6,316 nucleotides of DNA from Candidatus Margulisiibacteriota bacterium (lineage in GTDB: Bacteria; Margulisbacteria; WOR-1; O2-12-FULL-45-9), in contig JAHIUL010000102.1 in assembly GCA_018817195.1 (NCBI GenBank), forward strand, positions 1 to 6,316, in the 5' to 3' direction. The notes under the pieces are model-generated. The model made no database searches. It saw only the letters and a program-made list of their open reading frames with translations, and was not told the origin of the DNA. Shown here piece after piece: positions 1 through 5,396 of the stretch. How positions within the stretch are numbered: the stretch's first letter is position 1; each line of letters starts with the position of its first letter. The position numbers were made by a program, and so were the translations under genes.

Positions 1-28
1 TTATTGACTTTAGACAAAGCTTGCCAAT

Positions 29-1468
29 TTAGTCTTCATAAAAAATATCCGCAGAGAACCGATAAAGGATTGAATCTTCTTTCCAAGCATTCTTTGGCAA
101 ACCCGCTTTATAACAAACATTTTCTAAGAATTCTTTTTTGTCCCACTTATTATCCGTTGCAACTTGAGGCAATAAAAGCCCCCCTTGCCTGCCTTTGATA
201 ATATATAAACCATCACGGCCAATCTTAATCTCATCTGTTTTCTTAACTTTTTCCAGCCTGGACAGCACAGAAATTTCTATTTCAATGTCCTTTAACTCAT
301 CAGCTTCAACTGGTTTAAAGCGCATATCCTTAGTAGCTGCAGCAATGGCCATTGCCTGTACTGCCTCTGCTAAAGGTTTAACCGGCTGGATATAGCCAAT
401 GCAGCCCCGGAGCTGGCCATGTTTATTCAAAGTAACAAACGCTCCCCGCCTTTCAGTTAAAACTCCCGGGTCAACTTCAACAACAGGCACATTTTCGCCT
501 GCCAAATGCTTTTCCAAGGTCTGCCTGGCTATCTTAAGCAGTTGTTCCTTATCTGTAGCTGATAAGGGTGACGATTCATAAACATAGGCAATTGAAGCAT
601 AACCCACTACCCGAGACTTATCCCCCGTAACATCACCTAGGTTAGCATAATTTAATAGCTTAATCCTATTGGCGCCCAAAGACGGAGCCAATAACATTGT
701 TGTAATAATCGCAGACATGCCGCAGGCTTCACTGCTGCCGACAGTTAAAAGATCAGCAAACTTCTCAATATCATTATCTAACACAGCCTCAATACCCAAT
801 TTGTCCATGATTACAGCCTGATCATATTTATGATAATGAGACCAATCGGTACTGCAAATAATCAGGGTTTCATCATCAACCAGTTTTGCCAGTGAAAACG
901 CCAAAATCTGGCAGTTGGCAAAAGAAGCATTGCCAAAGATAATCGGCACAATTTTAAACTCATCAGCCAGCATTGTCTGGAGAAACGGCAGCTGGACTTC
1001 TAAGGAATGCTCCTGGTCATGGGCCTTTCTTAAGAAGCTAATACGGTCACTGCTATGCACCAACCGGTCAATAAACTCCTTATCAACCTTGACCCTGCCC
1101 AGCGGGGTCTGGTAATAATCGTATTCGCCCACAGAAATGCTATCAAACCTCTGGTGATGGCTGTTGCTAATTAAAATTACACGCTTAAACTTTTTGCCGT
1201 CAAGTTCCTTATAAGCATAAGCAGCCACCTGGCCGGAATAATCATAACCCGCGTGGGGAACAATCAGCGCTATCAGCTTTGCTTTACTTTTTTGCTCAGG
1301 CACGTTGCTTAAAAATTCAATAATTTGATTGCCAAGTTCAGCTTCAATGCTTGAATAATATGTTCCGGCCGCAGCAGGTTGGCGAATTTCAGCGGCAAAA
1401 GCTGATCCAGATAATAATATAACTATCAACGAATACCAAACCAATAAACGAATACGGGAATGAATCAT
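29..1468 (-). CDS. amrB: AmmeMemoRadiSam system protein B/A fusion (Memo domain + AMMECR1 domain), predicted exported
   Basis: This 479-residue protein fuses the Memo family (system protein B) to the AMMECR1 family (system protein A). The biochemical role of the system is unknown. Numbering from the ATG at 1468, residues 1-25 look like a Sec signal peptide: a basic start, a hydrophobic LLVWYSLIVILL core, and a GSAFA|A cleavage site. The Memo domain covers about 30-300 and keeps the metal-site-like residues seen in human MEMO1: PHAGY (His72), SNSHH (His104/105), TDWSH (His211) and EACG (Cys249). The AMMECR1 domain covers about 305-479, with its hallmark LRGCIG at 353-358. The ATG overlaps the amrS stop as ATGA, implying coupled translation. 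The open frame extends upstream to a TTG at 1498, which would add a hydrophilic leader. An in-frame GTG at 1474 sits about 10 bases after a GGAGAGGAGA purine run (1485-1494) and is a realistic alternative start. The stop is TAA at 29-31. The family call is firm; the start and export are inferred. Confidence 0.93.
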   Translation of the reverse strand: MIHSRIRLLVWYSLIVILLSGSAFAAEIRQPAAAGTYYSSIEAELGNQIIEFLSNVPEQKSKAKLIALIVPHAGYDYSGQVAAYAYKELDGKKFKRVILISNSHHQRFDSISVGEYDYYQTPLGRVKVDKEFIDRLVHSSDRISFLRKAHDQEHSLEVQLPFLQTMLADEFKIVPIIFGNASFANCQILAFSLAKLVDDETLIICSTDWSHYHKYDQAVIMDKLGIEAVLDNDIEKFADLLTVGSSEACGMSAIITTMLLAPSLGANRIKLLNYANLGDVTGDKSRVVGYASIAYVYESSPLSATDKEQLLKIARQTLEKHLAGENVPVVEVDPGVLTERRGAFVTLNKHGQLRGCIGYIQPVKPLAEAVQAMAIAAATKDMRFKPVEADELKDIEIEISVLSRLEKVKKTDEIKIGRDGLYIIKGRQGGLLLPQVATDNKWDKKEFLENVCYKAGLPKNAWKEDSILYRFSADIFYED

Positions 1469-2601
1469 TTCCACACCCCAGCAATCTCCTCTCCGCAAAA
1501 CTTACATTTACCATCAACCAAATCATTTTCCACAATCTTATAGCCTTCCCGTTTAATTACAGTCTTGCCGCATTTTGGACAATAAGTATCTTCGCCAAAA
1601 TGGCCGTAAACATTGCCGATGTAAACATATTTCAGTCCTTCTTCTTTGGCAATCTTATGCGCCATTTCAAGCGTCTTAACCGGTGTTGGCGGAACATTTT
1701 TTAGTTTATAGTTAGGATGAAAAGCACCGAAGTACAAAGGAACATCTGTACCTAATTCATTTTTAATCCATTTACACATATCACGTATCATCTTTGGATC
1801 ATCATTTTTACCTGGGATAATTAAATTTGTGATCTCCAGCCAAACACCCTCTTGCTTAATTGTTTTTAAAGAAGTTAAAACCGGCTCAAGCCGACCAAAG
1901 GACATCTCTTGATAATATTCTTCTGAAAAACCTTTTAGGTCAATATTTGCTGCATCCATATATTGAAGTAATTCCTTGAGCGGCTTTGGATTAATGTAGC
2001 CGCAGGAATGCATCACATTTTTTATGCCGGCCTTTTTGGCCAACTTGGCGGTAGCCAACATGTATTCATAAAAAACTGTTGGCTCTGTATACGTATAAGC
2101 AATTGAAGGCAGCTTATTCTTTTTTATCACAGTTACAATTTCTTCCGGTGAAAGATTGTAATGGTCAGCATCTTCCGGCTTTACCTGGGAGATCTGCCAG
2201 TTCTGGCAAAAGATGCAGCCTAAATTACATCCAGCAGTAGCAATTGAGAACACCGCGGTGCCCGGCAAAAAATGAGATAATGGTTTTTTCTCAATCGGAT
2301 CAATGTGTACCGCAACTGGTTTGCCGTAAACCAGCGAATAAAGTTTTCCTTCAATATTAATCCTTACCCCGCATCTTCCCCTGCCTAAGTTTGGTATTAC
2401 ACAAAGATTAGGACAAAGCTCACATTGAACATATTTATCCTCCATCTCTCTCCAATATTTGGCCTCGAATTTGGAAAGATTTTTTTCGCGGACCATCTTG
2501 AGGGCATCAGAAACTTTTGAGAATGGTGAAGTGAACTGGATGGCATTGGCTAAGGCAACCACAAAAAGCACAAACAGCAGGATAAGACCTAATCGGCGCA
2601 T
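1465..2601 (-). CDS. amrS: AmmeMemoRadiSam system radical SAM enzyme with N-terminal signal/anchor segment
   Basis: This 378-residue radical SAM protein belongs to the AmmeMemoRadiSam family, related to pyruvate-formate-lyase-activating enzymes. Residues 125-132 (CNLGCIFC) form the CxxxCxxC motif that binds the SAM-ligating 4Fe-4S cluster. Ahead of it is the family's second Cys group, CELCPNLC at 60-67 plus Cys77, then the conserved DPIEKKPLSHFLPG block at 101-114. The C terminus is a zinc-ribbon-like CPKC...CKFC (Cys341, 344, 366, 369). All these hallmarks are intact. The unusual part is an extra N terminus of about 45 residues. It starts MRRL, continues with a hydrophobic stretch (5-18) and an ALANA|I signal-peptidase-like site, then a short linker before the normal family start near EAKYW. 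The Arg pair at 2-3 is weakly Tat-like but lacks the full consensus. It is the first gene of a two-gene operon and overlaps the Memo-AMMECR1 gene by 4 bases. The substrate is unknown. Confidence 0.95.
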   Translation of the reverse strand: MRRLGLILLFVLFVVALANAIQFTSPFSKVSDALKMVREKNLSKFEAKYWREMEDKYVQCELCPNLCVIPNLGRGRCGVRINIEGKLYSLVYGKPVAVHIDPIEKKPLSHFLPGTAVFSIATAGCNLGCIFCQNWQISQVKPEDADHYNLSPEEIVTVIKKNKLPSIAYTYTEPTVFYEYMLATAKLAKKAGIKNVMHSCGYINPKPLKELLQYMDAANIDLKGFSEEYYQEMSFGRLEPVLTSLKTIKQEGVWLEITNLIIPGKNDDPKMIRDMCKWIKNELGTDVPLYFGAFHPNYKLKNVPPTPVKTLEMAHKIAKEEGLKYVYIGNVYGHFGEDTYCPKCGKTVIKREGYKIVENDLVDGKCKFCGEEIAGVWK

Positions 2602-2607
2602 GTCAAT

Positions 2608-2616
2608 AGTATAGCA
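2608..2616 (-). promoter_or_regulatory. Extended -10 promoter of the amrS operon, probably leaderless
   Basis: On the minus strand, TGC-TATACT reads as an extended -10 element (TGn at 2614-2616, hexamer at 2608-2613). It ends six bases before the amrS ATG at 2599-2601, so transcription would start at or next to the start codon. No purine-rich ribosome binding site is present between or just upstream. The -35 position (about 2631-2636) matches the consensus poorly, which is tolerated in extended -10 promoters. Placement is inferred from sequence only. Confidence 0.6.
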
Positions 2617-2621
2617 TAGAC

Positions 2622-2637
2622 TGTCGAAATCTCGACA
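2622..2637. promoter_or_regulatory. Perfect dyad over the amrS -35 region, candidate operator
   Basis: TGTCGA-AATC-TCGACA is a perfect 6-bp inverted repeat with a 4-base centre. It covers the -35 position and most of the spacer of the predicted amrS promoter, where a repressor or activator dimer would act. As it lies upstream of the predicted start, it is not in the amrS transcript and is more likely a DNA site than an RNA hairpin. The binding factor is unknown. A 6-bp dyad could also arise by chance. Confidence 0.35.
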
Positions 2638-2656
2638 CCTGTGTGACGAACAACGC

Positions 2657-2673
2657 GTCCGCCTGCGGCGGAC
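2657..2673. repeat. GC-rich hairpin, 7-bp perfect stem
   Basis: GTCCGCC-TGC-GGCGGAC forms a perfect 7-bp stem with a 3-base loop. It has no T-run on either side, so it is not a canonical terminator. Short GC palindromes like this often occur as dispersed intergenic repeats in candidate-phylum genomes; that is a general impression, not a search result. Confidence 0.5.
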
Positions 2674-2681
2674 TACAACAC

Positions 2682-2694
2682 GGCCCTACGGGCC
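2682..2694. repeat. Small GC-rich hairpin, 5-bp stem
   Basis: GGCCC-TAC-GGGCC is a perfect 5-bp stem with a 3-base loop, nine bases after the larger GC hairpin. The stem is short and could be coincidental, but the two hairpins together form a GC-rich block abutting the AT-rich core. Confidence 0.3.
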
Positions 2695-2839
2695 TACGAC
2701 TAACAACTTTTTATTATTAAAGCAATAAAAAACAATTATTTAATAGTTGTTGTAGCAAAGCGTGTTGTAAGTTGTTAGTTGTTAGTTAATCCCTGGTAAT
2801 AACATTGCTACCTATATCGCAGTTCGTCCCTCACCGGGG

Positions 2840-2849
2840 AAAGGAGGTG
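2840..2849 (+). promoter_or_regulatory. Near-perfect Shine-Dalgarno site that fixes the ssb start
   Basis: AAAGGAGGTG contains the full AAAGGAGGT complement of the usual 16S rRNA 3' end. The AGGAGG core ends eight bases before the ATG at 2856. It selects that ATG over the in-frame upstream TTG at 2805, which would add 17 residues not typical of the family. I see no convincing ssb promoter between here and 2790. Confidence 0.85.
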
Positions 2850-2855
2850 GAAAGT

Positions 2856-3230
2856 ATGTCAGGATTAAATAGAGTTATTCTCGCAGGCAGGTTAACAGCT
2901 GATCCAGTTGTCCGCTACACAGACAAAGAAACACCAGTTGCCCATTTTAGCATGGCCATTAATTGGAAATCTAAAAACACTAAGGGCGTGGACTTTATCA
3001 ATTGCGTGGCCTGGAATGGTTTAGCCAAGATCAGTGGAGAGTATTTGAAAAAAGGCCAATTAGTCGCTGTTGAAGGAAAATTAAAGATTTCCAGCTACGA
3101 AGACAAAAAAGGCCAAAAGAAAACATCAACTGAAGTTATTTTGGACAACCTGCAAATGCTCGACTCCAAGTTCTATAAAGAAGCTTCTAAAACCGCGAAA
3201 AAAGAAGAACCAGAACTGCTCGAGATCTAA
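2856..3230 (+). CDS. ssb: Single-stranded DNA-binding protein
   Basis: This 124-residue protein has the bacterial SSB OB-fold. It would bind and protect single-stranded DNA in replication, repair and recombination, normally as a tetramer. Residues 1-104 carry the family pattern: an N-terminal NRVILAGRLTADPVVRY, PVAHFSMAIN in the next strands, FINCVAWNGLA near 48-58, YLKKGQLVAVEGKL at 63-76, and the closing EVILDNLQML. The tail is very short (about 20 residues, Lys/Glu-rich) and ends EPELLEI, not the usual acidic DDDIPF-like tip that recruits partner proteins. The total length is therefore shorter than the roughly 150-180 residues common in the family. It may be a secondary or lineage-specific SSB. 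It is monocistronic: divergent from amrS and followed at once by a terminator. Confidence 0.95.
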   Translation: MSGLNRVILAGRLTADPVVRYTDKETPVAHFSMAINWKSKNTKGVDFINCVAWNGLAKISGEYLKKGQLVAVEGKLKISSYEDKKGQKKTSTEVILDNLQMLDSKFYKEASKTAKKEEPELLEI

Positions 3231-3233
3231 TCT

Positions 3234-3274
3234 AAAAAGCCTCGGGCGGGATCTCCCCTGCCCGGGGCCCTTTT
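3234..3274 (+). terminator. ssb: Rho-independent terminator after ssb
   Basis: GCCTCGGGC at 3239-3247 pairs with GCCCGGGGC at 3260-3268 (nine pairs, one G-T wobble). The stem can extend inward through GGG/CCC around an ATCT loop. A CC pair and then TTTT (3271-3274) follow. AAAAA at 3234-3238 precedes the stem. It begins only four bases after the ssb stop codon, separating ssb from the next operon. Confidence 0.85.
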
Positions 3275-3281
3275 GAAAGTC

Positions 3282-3310
3282 TTGTTCAAAATATTATCAG
3301 GTGATATAAT
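3282..3310 (+). promoter_or_regulatory. Extended -10 promoter of the nitroreductase-LCP operon, probably leaderless
   Basis: A consensus TATAAT at 3305-3310 is preceded by TGA (3302-3304), giving an extended -10. A weak TTGTTC -35 (3282-3287) lies at the ideal 17-bp spacing. The hexamer ends six bases before the ATG at 3317, the same spacing as the amrS promoter, so the mRNA would start at or next to the ATG. A possible ribosome binding site, AGGTGA (3299-3304), lies 12 bases before the ATG but overlaps the promoter and would not be transcribed from this start. Confidence 0.7.
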
Positions 3311-3316
3311 CTCAGC

Positions 3317-3976
3317 ATGTTTCGCAAGATACTTGTCCTTTCAATAATCTCTCTATTCATAGGTAGCATAGCCATGGCCGAAGAAAAAATAATAAACCTT
3401 CCTACTCCCAAGACACGCAGCAAAACATCCATTGAGCAATCAATTGCTAATAGAAGATCCCACCGGGAATTTTTGGCCAAAGATTTAACCATGGACCAGC
3501 TGTCGCAAATACTCTGGGCTGCCCAGGGAATTACTGACAAGGATTTTGGTTTTCGCGCAGCCCCGTCTGCCGGTGCGCTTTACCCCTTAAATATTTACAT
3601 AGCCAAAAAAGACGGGGTTTTTCGCTATATAGCTGATGGGCACAAACTGGTCCAGCTTTCAAAAGAAGACAAACGCCCTTCCCTGGTGCGCGCTTCCTTG
3701 GGCCAAACATTTATCAAAGAAGCGCCGGTTGACATCATTATCTCAGCTAACTTTGCCATTACCCAGGCAAAGTACGGGGCCCGCGCCTTTCGTTATGTTT
3801 GCATGGAAATCGGCCATGTTGCTGAGAATATTCACTTGCAAGCTGTTTCACTTGGTTTGGGCTCCGTGCCAATCGGCGCTTTTTGGGACGATGTAATCAA
3901 GCAAAACCTGGATATCCCAGATAACCAGGATCCTCTCTATATTATTCCTATTGGTTATGTAAATGAAGAAGCGTAA
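3317..3976 (+). CDS. SagB/ThcOx-type nitroreductase-family flavoprotein with signal peptide
   Basis: This 219-residue protein belongs to the nitroreductase superfamily, SagB/ThcOx branch: FMN-dependent oxidoreductases that include the azoline dehydrogenases of RiPP biosynthesis. Residues 1-21 look like a Sec signal peptide (basic MFRK, hydrophobic core, SIAMA|E cleavage site). The mature protein then shows the family pattern: INLPTPK, ANRRSHREF with the Arg-rich FMN-phosphate segment (45-52), LSQILWAAQGIT (62-73), APSAGALYPLNIYIA (82-96), and a C-terminal LGLGSVPIGAFWDD with PIGYV. No precursor peptide, cyclodehydratase or other RiPP gene is visible, so a toxin or azole role is not supported. 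The substrate is unknown. Stand-alone proteins of this size often carry only the general annotation. It has its own promoter, and its last 14 bases overlap the LCP gene. Confidence 0.88.
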   Translation: MFRKILVLSIISLFIGSIAMAEEKIINLPTPKTRSKTSIEQSIANRRSHREFLAKDLTMDQLSQILWAAQGITDKDFGFRAAPSAGALYPLNIYIAKKDGVFRYIADGHKLVQLSKEDKRPSLVRASLGQTFIKEAPVDIIISANFAITQAKYGARAFRYVCMEIGHVAENIHLQAVSLGLGSVPIGAFWDDVIKQNLDIPDNQDPLYIIPIGYVNEEA

Positions 3977-4862
3977 AAGAAAAAGCCTTGACTTGGTCAG
4001 GATTGCCGCAGTCCTTGTTATTATCGGCGCGGTAGTTTATTTTTATTACAACTTATTCGCGCCTGTTTCAATCCCCCGGCCAATACGCTTAGGCCTGCTG
4101 CAAAAGCCTTACACCATACTGATCCTGGGACAGGATATAACGTATAATGCTGAAACACACAAGCCCATGCCCCAGCTCAAGGGCCGGGCAGATACAATCC
4201 TCTTAACCCGTATTGACCCGATCAGGCAGAGAGTAACTGTTTTATCCGTTCCGCGCGACACCTATCTAATGCTGCCGGGTTACGGCATGAGAAAAATTAA
4301 TGTGGCTAACGCCATTGGCGGAGTTGAATTGGTCAAAGACTCTGTCTCTAAATTAACAAACCAGGAGATTGATTATTATTTAGAAATCAAGCCAAACGTG
4401 GTCAGCAAACTAGTTGACCTCTTAGGCGGCGTTTACCTCTATGTTGACCGTGATATGCGCTACAAAGACCGGGTCCAGGGACTAGACATTAATTTAAAAA
4501 AAGGCTGGCAAAAACTGGACGGCAAACATGCTCATGATTTTATCCGCTTCCGCACAACCTTTAGAGGCGATATAGGCCGCATTGAACGCCAGCAGGTCTT
4601 TCTCAAGGCCCTGATGCAGGCCATGGCCAAGCCAAGCAATGTTATCAAAGCGCCAGTGGCTATCAAAACCGCCATGGAATATATTGACACAGACATGCCG
4701 CTGTCAGAAATCCTGCGCACGCTTAACTGGGCGCGCATGCTGCCCGATGGCAGTATCCGCACAGAACTTTTGCCAGGAGACGTAACAATGGAAGCCGGAG
4801 CTGGTTCAATTTGGAAAACAAGCCCAGAAGGAATCGCCGAACTGACCAACGAATTATTCTAA
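3963..4862 (+). CDS. LytR-CpsA-Psr (LCP) family cell-envelope protein
   Basis: This 299-residue protein has a basic N terminus (MKKRKRK), one membrane helix at about residues 12-30, and an extracytoplasmic LCP domain at about 48-210. LCP proteins transfer undecaprenyl-phosphate-linked glycopolymers onto peptidoglycan or other envelope acceptors. The family motifs are in place: GRADTILLTRID (74-85), SVPRDTYL (95-102) with the Arg-Asp pair, KINVANAIGG (111-120), VDLLGGVYLYVD (151-162), FIRFR (183-187) and GDIGRIERQQVF (192-203), with the phosphate-binding Arg residues. The domain and tail are complete. The ATG has no Shine-Dalgarno site and lies inside the end of the nitroreductase gene, so it probably relies on translational coupling. 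The stop overlaps the hpt stop on the other strand. Which glycopolymer it attaches is not shown by the neighbours. Confidence 0.93.
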   Translation: MKKRKRKSLDLVRIAAVLVIIGAVVYFYYNLFAPVSIPRPIRLGLLQKPYTILILGQDITYNAETHKPMPQLKGRADTILLTRIDPIRQRVTVLSVPRDTYLMLPGYGMRKINVANAIGGVELVKDSVSKLTNQEIDYYLEIKPNVVSKLVDLLGGVYLYVDRDMRYKDRVQGLDINLKKGWQKLDGKHAHDFIRFRTTFRGDIGRIERQQVFLKALMQAMAKPSNVIKAPVAIKTAMEYIDTDMPLSEILRTLNWARMLPDGSIRTELLPGDVTMEAGAGSIWKTSPEGIAELTNELF

Positions 4863-5381
4863 GTTTGAAACCTCGGGCATATTGCGCAGCTTTTCAGCAA
4901 AATCAAGACCAAACCCAACAATAAACTTATCCGGCACCTCAAAACCTTTATAAGCAATCGGCACATTAACTTTTCGCCGTGACGGTTTATCAAGTAAAGC
5001 GCAAACCTTAACACTCTTGGCTTTTTTCTTTTCCATAAAATCCAGCAGGTAATCAAGCGTGTAGCCGTAATCAACAATATCTTCAACTAAAAGCACGTGC
5101 TTGCCTGTTATAGGCAGATCAATATCTTTTTTTACTTTAATTACCCCGGAAGATTTTTTAGAAGCGCCGTAGCTCACAACCTGGAGAAAATCAATTTCTA
5201 CGGGAATAGAAATTTCGCGCAGCAGATCGGCCATAAAAACAAAAGCGCCTTTTAAGATGCCAATTAAAACTAATTTCTTGCCTTTATAATCCCTGGAAAT
5301 CTGCCTGCCTAATTTTTGTATTTTCCTTTTTAAGCGGCTCTTACTTATTAAAACATGGGCGGGTTTAATTTTATGCGGCAC
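4854..5381 (-). CDS. hpt: Hypoxanthine phosphoribosyltransferase
   Basis: This 175-residue type I phosphoribosyltransferase would convert hypoxanthine (and often guanine) plus PRPP to IMP (or GMP) in cytoplasmic purine salvage. Visible motifs in order are LVLIGILKGAFVFMADL (37-53, with the LKG loop), VVSYGASKKSSG (68-79, flexible loop with Ser-Tyr), the PRPP motif HVLLVEDIVDYGYTL (95-109) with the acidic pair Glu100-Asp101 and the likely catalytic Asp104, LLDKPSRRK (129-137, purine-binding Lys), and FIVGFGLDFAEKLRNMP near the end. The length is normal. The phosphate loop reads DYGYT where DTGxT or DSGxT is usual. The start is GTG at 5379-5381, with AAGGTG nine bases upstream. It lies 13 bases after the ade stop, so the two are co-transcribed. 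It converges on the LCP gene with a 9-bp overlap. Confidence 0.95.
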   Translation of the reverse strand: MPHKIKPAHVLISKSRLKRKIQKLGRQISRDYKGKKLVLIGILKGAFVFMADLLREISIPVEIDFLQVVSYGASKKSSGVIKVKKDIDLPITGKHVLLVEDIVDYGYTLDYLLDFMEKKKAKSVKVCALLDKPSRRKVNVPIAYKGFEVPDKFIVGFGLDFAEKLRNMPEVSNLE

Positions 5382-5390
5382 TGCAAATCA

Positions 5391-5396
5391 CACCTT
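5391..5396 (-). promoter_or_regulatory. hpt: Ribosome binding site supporting the GTG start of hpt
   Basis: AAGGTG on the minus strand lies nine bases before the GTG codon at 5379-5381 and overlaps the ade stop codon (TAA at 5395-5397). It supports a GTG start and coupled translation of ade and hpt. The next Met codon inside hpt is far downstream (residue 50), past conserved sequence. Confidence 0.6.

Larger units (their letters stand above)
2648..2789. repeat. Cluster of ACAAC / GTTGT words in opposed orientation around an AT-rich core
   Basis: The left side carries ACAAC-type words at 2648-2656 (GAACAACGC), 2673-2681 (CTACAACAC) and 2700-2708 (CTAACAACT). The right side carries their reverse complements at 2745-2755 (AGTTGTTGTAG), 2761-2769 (CGTGTTGTA) and 2770-2783 (AGTTGTT twice in tandem). 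Two arm pairs are perfect: 2674-2682 with 2761-2769, and 2699-2709 with 2769-2779. The arms are not nested, so they cannot both form one simple hairpin. The centre, about 2709-2745, is almost entirely A/T. This could be an intergenic repeat element, a set of protein-binding sites or a structured leader. No reading frame is evident. It fills most of the 254-bp gap between the divergent genes amrS and ssb. Confidence 0.5.

Noticed and set aside
2770..2789. Tandem AGTTGTT repeats as a possible CRISPR or minisatellite
   Set aside because: There are only two full copies of seven bases with no spacers. It is noted instead as part of the larger word cluster.
2640..2800. Chromosomal replication origin beside ssb
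   Set aside because: The AT-rich core and repeated words are suggestive, but I see no DnaA-box-like TTATNCACA set and no dnaA, dnaN or rep gene nearby.
2805..2855. 17-residue N-terminal extension of SSB from a TTG codon
   Set aside because: The strong Shine-Dalgarno site sits inside it, eight bases before the ATG at 2856, and the family starts there.
3636..3896. 86-codon open frame on the plus strand, shifted relative to the nitroreductase
   Set aside because: It lies wholly inside the nitroreductase gene, whose own frame carries the conserved motifs, so it is a frame shadow.
3317..3976. RiPP (thiazole/oxazole-modified peptide) gene cluster around the SagB-like protein
   Set aside because: No precursor peptide, cyclodehydratase or transporter gene is present. 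The neighbours are ssb and an LCP protein, and the protein has a signal peptide.
4532..4849. 105-codon open frame on the minus strand
   Set aside because: It is antisense to conserved LCP motifs and has no ribosome binding site or family resemblance.
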